Assembly: GCF_023544865.1 (NCBI RefSeq)
Contig: NZ_JAMJFX010000001.1
Span: 62,001 to 126,000 of the forward strand
Reading direction: 5' to 3'
Length of the DNA: 64,000 bases
Source: Phaeovulum molybdatiresistens
GTDB lineage: Bacteria > Pseudomonadota > Alphaproteobacteria > Rhodobacterales > Rhodobacteraceae
Below are positions 18,146 through 26,989 of this stretch, piece after piece. The notes under the pieces were generated by a model. That model was not told the origin of the DNA. It saw only the letters and a program-made list of their open reading frames with translations, and ran no database searches. The translations under genes were made by a program, and so were the position numbers. Each line of letters begins with the position of its first letter. The first letter of the stretch is position 1.

Positions 18146-18910
18146 ATGGCGACCAGCTTTCGACAGACAGAGATTCTGGACATCGCCCGATCCGAGGGCC
18201 GCGTCATCGTCGAGGCGCTGGCCGAACGCTTTGGCGTGACGCTGCAGACGATCCGGCGCGATCTGGCCGAGCTGGCCGATGCGGGCCTGCTGGACCGGGT
18301 GCATGGCGGCGCGGTGATGCGCACCGGGGTCAGCAACATCGGCTATGGCGCGCGGCGGCGCATGAATGCGGCGGCCAAGGCCGCGATCGGCCGGGCCTGC
18401 GCGCAGGCCATTCCGGACAACTGTTCGGTCATCCTCAACCTCGGGACCACGACCGAGGCGGTGGCGCGCGAATTGCTGGGCCACCGCAATATCACCGTGG
18501 TGACCAACAACATCAACGTGGCCAATATCCTGATGGCCAACGAAAGCTGTGACATCATGCTGACGGGGGGCGCGCTGCGGCGGTCGGACGGCGGGTTGGT
18601 GGGCGATCTGGCCACCGATGCGATCGAGCGGTTCAAGGTCGATTACGCGGTCATCGGCGTCTCGGCGCTGGATCACGATGGCGATCTGCTGGATTTCGAC
18701 CTGGCCGAGGTGCGCGTCAGCCGCGCCATCCTGCGCCAGTCGCGCAAGGCGTTTCTGGTCGCCGATGCCAGCAAGCTGGACCGTTCGGCGCCGGTCCGGC
18801 TGGGATCTCTGGCGGATCTGGATGTGCTGTTCACCGATCGCGCGCCGCCCGAAGACCTGGCCCGGGCCTGTGCGGACTGGGGCACCGAGGTGCGGATCTG
18901 CCCGCCCTGA
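18146..18910 (+). CDS. glpR: DeoR-family repressor of glycerol-3-phosphate genes
   Basis: 254 aa. The N-terminal DeoR helix-turn-helix (residues 6-60: RQTEILDIARSEGRV, VTLQTIRRDLAELADAG, then RVHGGAV) is followed by the DeoR sensor domain with ILNLGTTTEAVAREL, VVTNNINVA and VGDLATDAIERFKVD. This is the canonical layout of sugar-phosphate-responsive DeoR proteins. The divergent glpD neighbour supports the GlpR assignment. Confidence 0.85.
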   Translation: MATSFRQTEILDIARSEGRVIVEALAERFGVTLQTIRRDLAELADAGLLDRVHGGAVMRTGVSNIGYGARRRMNAAAKAAIGRACAQAIPDNCSVILNLGTTTEAVARELLGHRNITVVTNNINVANILMANESCDIMLTGGALRRSDGGLVGDLATDAIERFKVDYAVIGVSALDHDGDLLDFDLAEVRVSRAILRQSRKAFLVADASKLDRSAPVRLGSLADLDVLFTDRAPPEDLARACADWGTEVRICPP

Positions 18911-19007
18911 TCGGCAAGGCGCCGCGCATCGGCCAATGCCATGATGAAAAACGCTTCCCCGCCTGGAAACACGCCGCTATCACAAGGCGTGATCGCAGGA
19001 GTGCCCG

Positions 19008-19487
19008 ATGACCCCAATGTCCCGCCGCGTGATGCTTTTGTCGGGCCTGGCCGCCCTGGCCGGCTGTGGGGGCGATCCGCGCACCTCGACCAAGGCGCCG
19101 GGCGGCGATGTGGCCGGCCTGCACGCCGGGGAAACGCCGCAATTGCGCGCGCTGATCAACCGTTATGCCGATGAATATGGCGTGCCGCGCAGCCTTGTGC
19201 ATCGGGTGGTGCAGCGCGAAAGCCGCTATAATCCGGGCGCGCGCAACGGCCCCTATTACGGGCTGATGCAGATCCTGCCGCAGACCGCGGGGACGATGGG
19301 CTTTCGCGGCAAGCCCGCGGATCTGCTCGATCCGGCGACGAATCTGAAATACGGCGTGAAATATCTGCGCGGGGCCTGGCTTGTTTCGGACGGGTCCGAG
19401 GAGCGGGCCGTGATGTGGTATGCGCGCGGCTATTACTATGAGGCCAAGCGCCGCGGCCTGCTGCGCGAAACCGGCCTGCGCAGCTGA
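19008..19487 (+). CDS. lytic transglycosylase lipoprotein (SLT domain)
   Basis: 159 aa. A short lipoprotein signal (LSGLAALAGCGG) is followed by a complete SLT domain: the catalytic Glu in VVQRESRYNP, then GLMQILPQTAG, LLDPATNLKYGVKYL and AVMWYARGYY. It cleaves peptidoglycan to form 1,6-anhydromuramic ends. AGGAG lies 7 nt before the ATG at 19008; an ATG at 19017 is also possible. Unusually compact, with almost no sequence outside the catalytic domain. Confidence 0.88.
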   Translation: MTPMSRRVMLLSGLAALAGCGGDPRTSTKAPGGDVAGLHAGETPQLRALINRYADEYGVPRSLVHRVVQRESRYNPGARNGPYYGLMQILPQTAGTMGFRGKPADLLDPATNLKYGVKYLRGAWLVSDGSEERAVMWYARGYYYEAKRRGLLRETGLRS

Positions 19488-19529
19488 TCCCGCGCCCGCC
19501 CCGCCGGTCACGGGCCGGGGGACGGGTTT

Positions 19530-19551
19530 GAGTATTTTTGCCAAGAAGAAG
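19530..19551 (+). repeat. 22-nt GAGTATTT/AAGAAGAAG repeat, copy after the transglycosylase gene
   Basis: Single copy in the same orientation as the gene it follows, 43 nt after the stop codon. See the inverted pair at 16272-16337. Confidence 0.65.
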
Positions 19552-19573
19552 CCAGCGGCCGCGCCGCGCGCGA

Positions 19574-22099
19574 TCAGTCGCGCGCGCGCAGGATTTGTGC
19601 GGGGCGCGTGGCCAGCGGGCGGCGGGCAAAGACCAGTCCCGCCAATAGCGTGGCCAGCACCCCGCCCGCAACAATCGCGATGGCCGGAACCGGGGCAAAG
19701 TGGAATTCGGCCTCCATCACCAGCACCAGCACGGCCCAGCCTGCCAGCGCGCCAAACAGGATCGCAACGATCCCCGCCGCCGCCCCCATCAGCGCCGCGC
19801 GCAATGCGAAAGACGCCAGGATCCGCCCCCGCGATGCGCCCAGAACCTTGAGCAAGGCCGCTTCCCAGGCGCGGGCGCGCTCACCCGCGGCGGCCGCCCC
19901 GATCAGCACGACAAAGCCCGTCAGCAGCGTGACCCCCGCGGCCAGCGCAGTGGCCCGCGCGATGGCGCCCAGCGCCTCGGTGACGCGGTCGATGGCGTCG
20001 CGGACGCGGATTGCGGTGATGTTGGGGAAATCGCGCGCCAGATCGCGCAGGATCGCGGCCTCGGCCTGGGGCGGGGCGTAGATCGTAGCGATATGGGTGT
20101 GGGGCGCGCCCGCAAGTGCCGCGGGGTTCAGCGTCAGCACGAAGCCGATCCCGCCAGTGGCGAAATCCACTTCGCGCAGCGAGGTGATTTCCGCCTCGAT
20201 ATCGCGGCCAAGGACGTTGACGGTGATGCGGTCGCCCAAGCCCAGGCCCAGTTCGCCCGCCTCTTCGGCGGACATGCTGGCCTGCGCGGGGCCGGTGTAA
20301 TCGGCGGGCCACCAGCTTCCCGCAACGACCTTGGTGCCCTCGGGCGGGGTGGCGGCATAGGTGATGCCGCGATCGCCCCGCACGACCCAATGTTCGCCCG
20401 CGACGGTGCGGGCATCTTGCCCGTTGATGCGGCTGACGACGCCGCGCAGCATCGGCGCGGTTTCGACCTTTTCCACCGCCTCCATCGCGGCAAGGCGCGT
20501 AAGGAAGGGGGAAATCTGGTCGGGCTGGATGTCGACGACGAAATAGGCGGGCGCGCGCTGCGGCAGGTCGCGGTCGATGGCGCTGCGCAGGCCGGCGTCG
20601 ATCTGGCCCACGGCGGCCAGCACCGACAGGCCAAGGCCCAGCGACAGGATCACCGGCGCCGCCTCGCTGCGCGGACCACCGATGGCAGCCAGGGCCGCGC
20701 GCAGGACGGGGCGGCCACGGGCGCGATGCGCCGTGGCGCGCGCCAGCCAGCGCAGCCCCGTCGCGGCCAGCGTCAGGATGGCCAGCGCCGCCGCGATGCC
20801 CCCCAAGGTGCCCAGCGCCAGCGCCCAGAGCCCCGAAAACCAGACCGCCGCCGCCACCAGCGCCGCCAACAGCCCCGCGATCAGTGCCAGCGCGCCCGCC
20901 CCGGGCAGCCGCCGCCGCCCCGGCCCCAAATCGCGGTAAAGCGCGGCTGCCCGCACCTCGGCCATGCGGGCCAGCGGCCAGAGCGTGAAGATCGCCGCGA
21001 CCAGCGCGCCGTAAAGCGCGGCCTCGGCCAGCGCGGCGGGGGCGATGGTGATGTCCACTGCAATCGGCATGCGTGCCGCAATCGCCCCGCGGGCCAGCCA
21101 GGGCAGCCCCGCGCCCAGCATCAGGCCCAGCGCGATGCCCGCCACCGTAAGCGCCCCCAGCTGGATCAGAAAGACGTTGCGGATCAGGGCATTGGTCGCC
21201 CCAATCGCCTTCAGCGTGGCGATGGTTTCGGCCTTGCGTTCCATCCAGGCGCGCACCGCCGCGGAAATGCCCACGCCCCCCACGGCAAGCCCGGCAAGCC
21301 CCACCAGGACCAGGAAAGATCCGATCCGGTCGACGAAGCGTTCCGCCCCCGGCGCGGCGCGGCGGCTGTCCTGCCAGCGCATCCCGGCGCCGGCGAAATC
21401 CGCTTCGGCCGCAGCCTGCAGGCTGTCAAGATCGGTGCCGGGCGGCAGGGTCAGCCGGTATTCGGTTTCAAACAGCGATCCCGGTTCCAGCAGGCCCGCA
21501 CCGTCCAGCGCCTCTGTCAAAAGCAGCGTGCGCGGGCCCAGCGCAAAGCCGGTGCCGGTGCTGTCGGGTTCGCGCAGGATGCGCCCCGTCAGGATGAATT
21601 CCGCCCGCCCCAGACGAAAGCGGTCGCCGATGGCAAGGCCCAGCCGATCGGCCAGAACCGGGTCCAGAAGCGCGCCGTAAAGCCCGCCGGGCTGCCGCCC
21701 CAGCGCCTGATCCAGCGGCAGGGCCGGTTCGACCTGCACCGCGCCGGTCAGCGGATAGGCGCCGTCGACCGCCTTGACCTGGGTCAGCGCGCGGTCTTCA
21801 CCCTCACCCGTACCCGCCACGATCATCGAGCGGAACTCGATCACCTCGGACAGGGCGGTGGCGCGGGTCGCCATCCAGGCGCGTTCCGCCTCTGTCGCGG
21901 TGCGATAGGTGAATTCCAGCTGCGCATCGCCGCCCAGCAGGATCGCGCCCTGATCGCGCAGCCCCGATTCGATGGCGACACGCACCGTGCCCACCCCCGC
22001 AATCGCCGCCACCCCCAGCATCAGGCACAACAGGAACACGCGGAACCCCGCGATGCCCCCGCGCAATTCGCGCCGCGCGATCCGGAAGGCCAGGCTCAT
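19574..22099 (-). CDS. FtsX-type ABC transporter permease (YbbP-like)
   Basis: 841 aa with the FtsX/MacB arrangement duplicated: an N-terminal span (RELRGGIAGFRVFLLCLMLGVAAI), a large periplasmic domain to about residue 255, three spans, a central span group near 400-450, a second periplasmic domain, and three C-terminal spans (LALAAGVTLLTGFVVLIGAAAAGE and on). ATGA overlap with the ATPase gene. The ybbA-ybbP-tesA neighbourhood is conserved in proteobacteria and linked to export or processing of lipid-like substrates. Confidence 0.9.
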   Translation of the reverse strand: MSLAFRIARRELRGGIAGFRVFLLCLMLGVAAIAGVGTVRVAIESGLRDQGAILLGGDAQLEFTYRTATEAERAWMATRATALSEVIEFRSMIVAGTGEGEDRALTQVKAVDGAYPLTGAVQVEPALPLDQALGRQPGGLYGALLDPVLADRLGLAIGDRFRLGRAEFILTGRILREPDSTGTGFALGPRTLLLTEALDGAGLLEPGSLFETEYRLTLPPGTDLDSLQAAAEADFAGAGMRWQDSRRAAPGAERFVDRIGSFLVLVGLAGLAVGGVGISAAVRAWMERKAETIATLKAIGATNALIRNVFLIQLGALTVAGIALGLMLGAGLPWLARGAIAARMPIAVDITIAPAALAEAALYGALVAAIFTLWPLARMAEVRAAALYRDLGPGRRRLPGAGALALIAGLLAALVAAAVWFSGLWALALGTLGGIAAALAILTLAATGLRWLARATAHRARGRPVLRAALAAIGGPRSEAAPVILSLGLGLSVLAAVGQIDAGLRSAIDRDLPQRAPAYFVVDIQPDQISPFLTRLAAMEAVEKVETAPMLRGVVSRINGQDARTVAGEHWVVRGDRGITYAATPPEGTKVVAGSWWPADYTGPAQASMSAEEAGELGLGLGDRITVNVLGRDIEAEITSLREVDFATGGIGFVLTLNPAALAGAPHTHIATIYAPPQAEAAILRDLARDFPNITAIRVRDAIDRVTEALGAIARATALAAGVTLLTGFVVLIGAAAAGERARAWEAALLKVLGASRGRILASFALRAALMGAAAGIVAILFGALAGWAVLVLVMEAEFHFAPVPAIAIVAGGVLATLLAGLVFARRPLATRPAQILRARD

Positions 22100-22809
22100 G
22101 CGCGGGCCCCTTCGGCGCGCATCCCCTGCACCGCAGGCTCCTCAACCACCATGCCATCGGCCAGCCGCACGATCCGGTCACAGCGTTCGGCCAGTTCGGG
22201 CGCATGGGTCACCAGCACCAGCGTCGCGCCGTGCCGGTCGCGCAGGCCAAACAGCAGATCCATGATCGCCGCGCCATTGGCCGCATCCAGGTTGCCCGTC
22301 GGTTCATCCGCCAAAAACAGCGCAGGCCGCGGTGCCGCGGCGCGCGCCAGCGCCACGCGCTGCTGTTCGCCCCCCGACAATTCGGCCGGGTAATGGCTGC
22401 CGCGATGGCCAAGGCCGACGGCGTGCAATTCCGCCGCCGCGCGATCAAAGGCATCGGGCACACCGGCCAGTTCCAGCGGCAGAGCGACGTTTTCCAGCGC
22501 GGTCATGGTCGGAATCAGGTGGAAGGACTGGAAAACGATCCCCATATTCCCCCTGCGGAACCGGGCCAGCGCATCTTCCCCCATCGCGGAAAGATCCTGG
22601 CCCAGCGCCGTGACGGTGCCCCCCGTGGCCCGTTCCAACCCGCCCATGAGCATCAGGAGCGATGATTTGCCCGACCCCGAAGGCCCCGTCAGACCGACAC
22701 TTTCCCCCCGCGCGACATCCAGCGTGATCCCGCGCAGGATCTCGACCGGGCCGGCATTGCCCTGCAGCGTCAGCCGGGCGTCACGCAAACTCAGAACGGT
22801 ATCTTTCAT
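22096..22809 (-). CDS. ABC transporter ATPase (YbbA-like, MacB/LolD class)
   Basis: 237 aa from the ATG at 22809. Walker [12 protein letters not shown], signature LSGGEQQRVALARA, Walker B LFLADEPTGNLD and the switch His in VLVTHAPEL are intact. Partner of the FtsX-type permease that overlaps it by 4 nt. Its start codon overlaps, on the other strand, the only in-frame ATG available to the TesA-like gene. Confidence 0.92.
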   Translation of the reverse strand: MKDTVLSLRDARLTLQGNAGPVEILRGITLDVARGESVGLTGPSGSGKSSLLMLMGGLERATGGTVTALGQDLSAMGEDALARFRRGNMGIVFQSFHLIPTMTALENVALPLELAGVPDAFDRAAAELHAVGLGHRGSHYPAELSGGEQQRVALARAAAPRPALFLADEPTGNLDAANGAAIMDLLFGLRDRHGATLVLVTHAPELAERCDRIVRLADGMVVEEPAVQGMRAEGARA

Positions 22810-23518
22810 GCCTGCCTTCTTTTCTGTCCTAACAAGGGGATATGGGCCGATCCGGCGCCTAAGCAACCTTGTTTTGACGACATTTTTTCTGGCTCTGCCG
22901 ATCCTGGCCCTGCCTGCACGGGCCGAACCGCTGGAACTGGTGGCCCTGGGCGACAGTCTGACGCAGGGCTATGGCCTGCCCACCGATCAGGGGCTGGTGC
23001 CGCAACTGCAGGCCTGGCTGGCCGCGCGGGGCGCGGATGTGCGGGTGGTGAATGCAGGGGTGTCGGGCGATACCACGGCGGGGGGGCTGTCGCGGCTGGA
23101 TTGGTCGCTGGGCCCGCAGACCGATGCGCTGATGGTGGCGCTTGGCGGCAATGACCTGCTGCGCGGCCTGCCCCCCGAGGAATCGCGGGCCAATCTGGAC
23201 GCGATCCTGACCAAGGCGCGCGCCCGCGGCCTGCCGGTGCTGCTGGTGGGTCTGCCCGCGCCGGGCAATTACGGCCCCGACTACAAGGCCGATTTTGATG
23301 CGATCTGGCCCGAACTGGCGCAAAAGCACGGCGCGGTGCTGGTGCCGAACCTGCTGGCCCCGATCATGGAAACCCCGCCTGAACTGCGCGCAAAAACCGA
23401 CCTGATGCAGGATGACAACATCCACCCCGCCCCCGCGGGCGTCGCCCTGGTGGTCGAGGCGCTGGGGCCAAAGGTGCTGGATCTGATCGCGCAGGCAGGG
23501 GCCGGACCGCGCGGCTAA
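22808..23518 (+). CDS. TesA-like arylesterase / lysophospholipase (SGNH hydrolase)
   Basis: 236 aa if started at 22808. SGNH blocks are complete: ALGDSLTQGYG (nucleophile Ser), VVNAGVSGDTTAGG (Gly), VALGGNDLLRG (Asn) and the Asp/His pair in QDDNIHPAPAG. A signal peptide (LVLTTFFLALPILALPARA) exports it to the periplasm. The start is doubtful: 22808 has no ribosome site, TTG at 22874 is in frame, and AAGGGG plus ATG at 22842 is one base out of frame with the signal peptide. Divergent from the ybbA-like gene. Confidence 0.8.
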   Translation: MPAFFSVLTRGYGPIRRLSNLVLTTFFLALPILALPARAEPLELVALGDSLTQGYGLPTDQGLVPQLQAWLAARGADVRVVNAGVSGDTTAGGLSRLDWSLGPQTDALMVALGGNDLLRGLPPEESRANLDAILTKARARGLPVLLVGLPAPGNYGPDYKADFDAIWPELAQKHGAVLVPNLLAPIMETPPELRAKTDLMQDDNIHPAPAGVALVVEALGPKVLDLIAQAGAGPRG

Positions 23519-24726
23519 TCCCGCGACCGGCGGTCCATCGCCCACAGCGCGCCCGCGCCCAGAACGCACAGCCCCGCACCCAGCGCCGCGGCCAAGCCAT
23601 AGCCCGCCACCGCCGCCCCCAGCGCAAACACGCTGGCACAGATCGCATCGCCCGCCAGTTTCTGCAGCGCCATCAGGCTGGCCCCCGCCCCCGGCCGCAT
23701 CCCCAGCAGATCCTGCAGATAGGCCATCGGCTGGGTCAGCACCACCGCACCCCCCGCCGCCGCAGGCAGGATCAGCACCCAGACCCAAACGGTTTCGGCC
23801 AACACCGGCAGGAACGCCAGATGGCAGGCATAAAGCACCGCCCCCAGCCAGATCAGCACCGTCCGATCTATCCGGGTGATGATCGCGGGCAGCGCCAGCA
23901 TGAAGGGCACCTCCAGCCCGGCGACGAACCCCGCATACAGCGCCACATCCGATGCCCCGCGCCCCGGCGTCTGCGAAAACACAAGGCCGATCACCACCAG
24001 ATACAGCATCACCGCCCCACTGATCGTGCCCAGCGCCAGAACCCGCGCCAGAACGCGGATCTCGGCCATCTCGCGCAGGGCGGCGGCAAAGCTCAGCCCC
24101 GATTTCGGGTCCGGCCAGCGCGTCGCGCCGTCGCGCGGCCAATACCGCAGCGTCAACCCCAGGATCGCCGCTGCCAGCACCAGACAGACCGGATAGACCG
24201 CGATCAGCGGCGCGCCCGCGCCAAAGGCCACCGCCCAGACCGGCAGCACCACCACCCAGGGCAGCGCAAAGGCCGCCCGCAGCGCCGACAGGATCGCGCC
24301 GCGCTGCGACTCAGGGTGGATAGACGCGGCCAGACGCGCCAGCGCAAACAACTGGCCGAACAGCGACCCCGACAGCGGCAGGATCAGCGCATGGGCAATG
24401 ACAAAGGCCAATGCACCCTGCCCCGCCCAGACCAGCCCCGTTCCCGCCGTCAGCAACCCCGCCGACAGCAAGGCAATGGCGCGGCGGTTCGCGCGCTGAT
24501 CGGCCAGAATGCCAAACCCCACCGAGGCCGATACCGACAGGACCGAGGCCACCACCAGCACCGTCGAATAGGCCCCGTCCGACAGGCCGAACACCGTCAC
24601 CGCCAGCGCCGAGACATAGGGCATCAAGGTCGCCGCATGGGCCCCGAACAGGATCAGCAACCCCGCGGCCAGCGCCAGCGCGGGATCGGTCAGGATCGGG
24701 CGAAAGGGGGCAAGGGCTTGGCGCAA
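23515..24726 (-). CDS. MFS transporter
   Basis: 403 aa with about twelve hydrophobic segments in two halves. The loop between spans 2 and 3 carries GILADQRANRRAI, the MFS motif A. I chose the TTG at 24726 because GGAG lies 6 nt upstream and the protein then begins just before the first span; further in-frame sequence upstream is Arg-rich and has no ribosome site. Overlaps the TesA-like gene by 4 nt at convergent ends. Similar in layout to sugar-efflux (SetA) or multidrug exporters; substrate unknown. Confidence 0.78.
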   Translation of the reverse strand: MRQALAPFRPILTDPALALAAGLLILFGAHAATLMPYVSALAVTVFGLSDGAYSTVLVVASVLSVSASVGFGILADQRANRRAIALLSAGLLTAGTGLVWAGQGALAFVIAHALILPLSGSLFGQLFALARLAASIHPESQRGAILSALRAAFALPWVVVLPVWAVAFGAGAPLIAVYPVCLVLAAAILGLTLRYWPRDGATRWPDPKSGLSFAAALREMAEIRVLARVLALGTISGAVMLYLVVIGLVFSQTPGRGASDVALYAGFVAGLEVPFMLALPAIITRIDRTVLIWLGAVLYACHLAFLPVLAETVWVWVLILPAAAGGAVVLTQPMAYLQDLLGMRPGAGASLMALQKLAGDAICASVFALGAAVAGYGLAAALGAGLCVLGAGALWAMDRRSRD

Positions 24727-24799
24727 GGCAGGCTCCGGGATCACGCGGCCCGTCTTGCGCCGACCGCGCGGGCGCGGCAAGGGCCAAAGCGGGATGCCG

Positions 24800-24821
24800 C
24801 TTCTTCTTGGCCCAAATACTC
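24800..24821 (-). repeat. 22-nt GAGTATTT/AAGAAGAAG repeat, copy after hemC
   Basis: Minus-strand copy 38 nt downstream of the hemC stop, again in the orientation of the preceding gene. Confidence 0.65.
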
Positions 24822-24858
24822 AATCAACGCCCATCCCCCGCGCCACGGGCAGGCGCCT

Positions 24859-25812
24859 TCAGCGCCAGTCGAAAAAGCCCTTGGGCGCGCGGGCCAAAAG
24901 CCGGCGGGCCAGATCGGCGCCCAGCTCGGCCGCCTGCGACACCGGCGCGCGCGCCTCATCGCGCAGCGCTTCGGACCCGTCGGGGCGCAGGATCTCGCCG
25001 CGCAGCCAGATCTGGTCGCCCTCCAGCAGCGCAAGCCCCGCGATCGGGGTTTCGCAGGACCCGTCCAGCGTGGCCAGAAAGGCGCGTTCCGCCGCCAGCC
25101 GCTGGCCCGTTGGCCCGTCATGGATCGCCGCCAGCAGCGCGGCGGCGCGGGCATCATCGGCCCGCCGCTCAATCCCGATGGCGCCTTGGGCCACGGCGGG
25201 CAGCATCTCATCCACCTCGATGGCGGACCGCGCGACATGGGTCATGCCCAGCCGGTTCAGCCCCGCCATCGCCAGGAAGGTCGCCACCGCGACGCCATCC
25301 TCCAGCTTCTTCAACCGGGTCTGCACATTGCCGCGAAACTCGACCAGCTTCAGGTCGGGGCGGCGGTTGGCCAGCTGCGCGCGCCGGCGCAGGCTGGATG
25401 AGCCGACCGTGGCGCCCTGCGGCAGATCGGCCAGCCGCTCCACCCCGGGCGAAACAAAGGCATCGCGCACATCTTCGCGCGGCAGATAGCAATCCAGCAG
25501 CAGGCCCGCAGGCTGGGCCGTGGGCATGTCCTTCATCGAATGCACGGCGATGTCGATGCGGCCTTCCAGCATCGCCTCTTCGATTTCCTTGGTGAACAGG
25601 CCCTTGCCGCCCAGTTCCTTCAACGGCTTGTCCGCCGCGATCAGCGCGGCATTGTCGCCCGTCGTGCGGATCACGACGATTTCAAAAGCGTCCTCGGGCA
25701 GGCCATGGGCCGCGATCAGGCGGGCGCGGGTTTCATGGGCCTGCGCCAGCGCCAGCGGCGAACCGCGGGTGCCGATCTTCAGGGGGGTCTTGGCGTTGGG
25801 CATCTGTTCCAT
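24859..25812 (-). CDS. hemC: hydroxymethylbilane synthase (porphobilinogen deaminase)
   Basis: 317 aa. KIGTRGSPLALAQA at the N-terminus, the HSMKDMPTAQP segment, GSSSLRRRAQL, and the cofactor Cys in LDGSCETPIAGLA are all diagnostic. It polymerises four porphobilinogens to hydroxymethylbilane in heme and bacteriochlorophyll synthesis. Divergent from hemE across a 106-bp gap. An in-frame ATG at 25803 is an alternative start. Confidence 0.96.
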   Translation of the reverse strand: MEQMPNAKTPLKIGTRGSPLALAQAHETRARLIAAHGLPEDAFEIVVIRTTGDNAALIAADKPLKELGGKGLFTKEIEEAMLEGRIDIAVHSMKDMPTAQPAGLLLDCYLPREDVRDAFVSPGVERLADLPQGATVGSSSLRRRAQLANRRPDLKLVEFRGNVQTRLKKLEDGVAVATFLAMAGLNRLGMTHVARSAIEVDEMLPAVAQGAIGIERRADDARAAALLAAIHDGPTGQRLAAERAFLATLDGSCETPIAGLALLEGDQIWLRGEILRPDGSEALRDEARAPVSQAAELGADLARRLLARAPKGFFDWR

Positions 25813-25869
25813 GCCCCCGGCATAGCCGCGTCAAAAGGCCCGCGCAAGCGCACATGGGCTGCCTTTGGC

Positions 25870-25897
25870 TTGACATCGCGCCGCAGGGGGCGATGAA
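25870..25897 (+). promoter_or_regulatory. candidate hemE promoter
   Basis: TTGACA at 25870-25875 is a consensus -35; GATGAA 16 nt later is a weak -10. The hemE ATG follows at 25919 behind AAGGAG. No FNR box is seen in the hemC-hemE gap. Confidence 0.4.
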
Positions 25898-25918
25898 GGG
25901 GCAAGAAGGAGATCCAAG

Positions 25919-26950
25919 ATGAGTGACAAGACGATCCTGCGCGCCCTTCGCGGCGAGGTTTTGCCCACGCCGCCGGTCTGGATGATGCGCCAGGCAGGCC
26001 GCTACCTGCCCGAATACCGCGCCACCCGCGCGCAGGCCGGGGATTTCCTGTCGCTGTGCTACAATTCCGATCTGGCGGCCGAGGTCACGCTGCAGCCGAT
26101 TCGCCGCTATGGCTTTGACGCGGCGATCCTGTTTGCCGATATCCTGCTGCTGCCGCAGGCGCTTGGCGCGGATCTGTGGTTCGAAACCGGCGAAGGCCCG
26201 CGCCTGTCCACGATCACCGATGCCGATGGCTTGCGCGCGCTGAAAGGCAAGGATGACATCCACGACCACCTGGCCCCGATCTATGAAACCGTCCGCATCC
26301 TGACGCGCGAACTGCCACGCGAAACCACGCTGATCGGCTTTGCCGGCGCGCCCTGGACGGTGGCCACCTACATGATCGCGGGCCGCGGCACCAAGGACCA
26401 GGGCCCGGCCCACGCGCTGAAGGCCGCCGACCGCGCGACCTTTGCCGCGCTGATCGACCTGCTGACGGACGCGACCATCGAATACCTGTCAAAACAGGTC
26501 GAGGCCGGGGCCGAGGTCATCAAGATCTTCGACAGCTGGGCTGGAAGCCTGAAGGGCCAGGATTTCCACGATTTCGCCGTTGCGCCCGCGGCCCGCATCA
26601 TCGCCGCGCTGAAGGCGCGCCACCCCGGCCTGCCAATCATCGCCTTCCCGCGTGAGGCGGGCCAAGGCTATGTCGGTTTCGCGAAAAAGACCGGCGCGGA
26701 TTGCGTGGCCATCGACAATTCGGTGTCCGCCGAATGGGCGGCCGAACATGTGCAGGTCGATGGCTGTGTGCAAGGCAACCTTGACCCGCGCCACATGGTC
26801 ACCGGCGGTCAGGATCTGGTGGATGAAACCCGGCGGATCGTGAAGGCCTTTTCCAAAGGCCCGCACATCTTCAACCTTGGCCACGGGATCACGCCCGATG
26901 CGAACCCCGACAACGTCGCCCTGATGATCGAGACGATCCGCAAGGGCTGA
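25919..26950 (+). CDS. hemE: uroporphyrinogen decarboxylase
   Basis: 343 aa. N-terminal [19 protein letters not shown] (substrate-binding Arg residues), [15 protein letters not shown] (catalytic Asp) and [14 protein letters not shown] are signatures of the family, and [13 protein letters not shown] is at the C-terminus. It removes four acetate carboxyls to form coproporphyrinogen III. A strong GAAGGAG site lies upstream of the ATG. Confidence 0.96.
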   Translation: MSDKTILRALRGEVLPTPPVWMMRQAGRYLPEYRATRAQAGDFLSLCYNSDLAAEVTLQPIRRYGFDAAILFADILLLPQALGADLWFETGEGPRLSTITDADGLRALKGKDDIHDHLAPIYETVRILTRELPRETTLIGFAGAPWTVATYMIAGRGTKDQGPAHALKAADRATFAALIDLLTDATIEYLSKQVEAGAEVIKIFDSWAGSLKGQDFHDFAVAPAARIIAALKARHPGLPIIAFPREAGQGYVGFAKKTGADCVAIDNSVSAEWAAEHVQVDGCVQGNLDPRHMVTGGQDLVDETRRIVKAFSKGPHIFNLGHGITPDANPDNVALMIETIRKG

Positions 26951-26965
26951 CCCGAGGGGGCGAAA

Positions 26966-26989
26966 CCGGGGCGATCAGCCCCGGCTTTT
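26966..26989 (+). terminator. hemE terminator overlapping the helicase stop codon
   Basis: CCGGGGC (26966-26972), loop GATCA, GCCCCGG (26978-26984), then CTTTTC. The loop contains the stop codon of the convergent DEAD-box gene. Confidence 0.65.

Noticed and set aside
19565..19586. 9-bp CGCGCGCGA hairpin at the end of the YbbP-like gene as terminator
   Set aside because: No T-run on either side; alternating CG text in GC-rich DNA makes such stems by chance.
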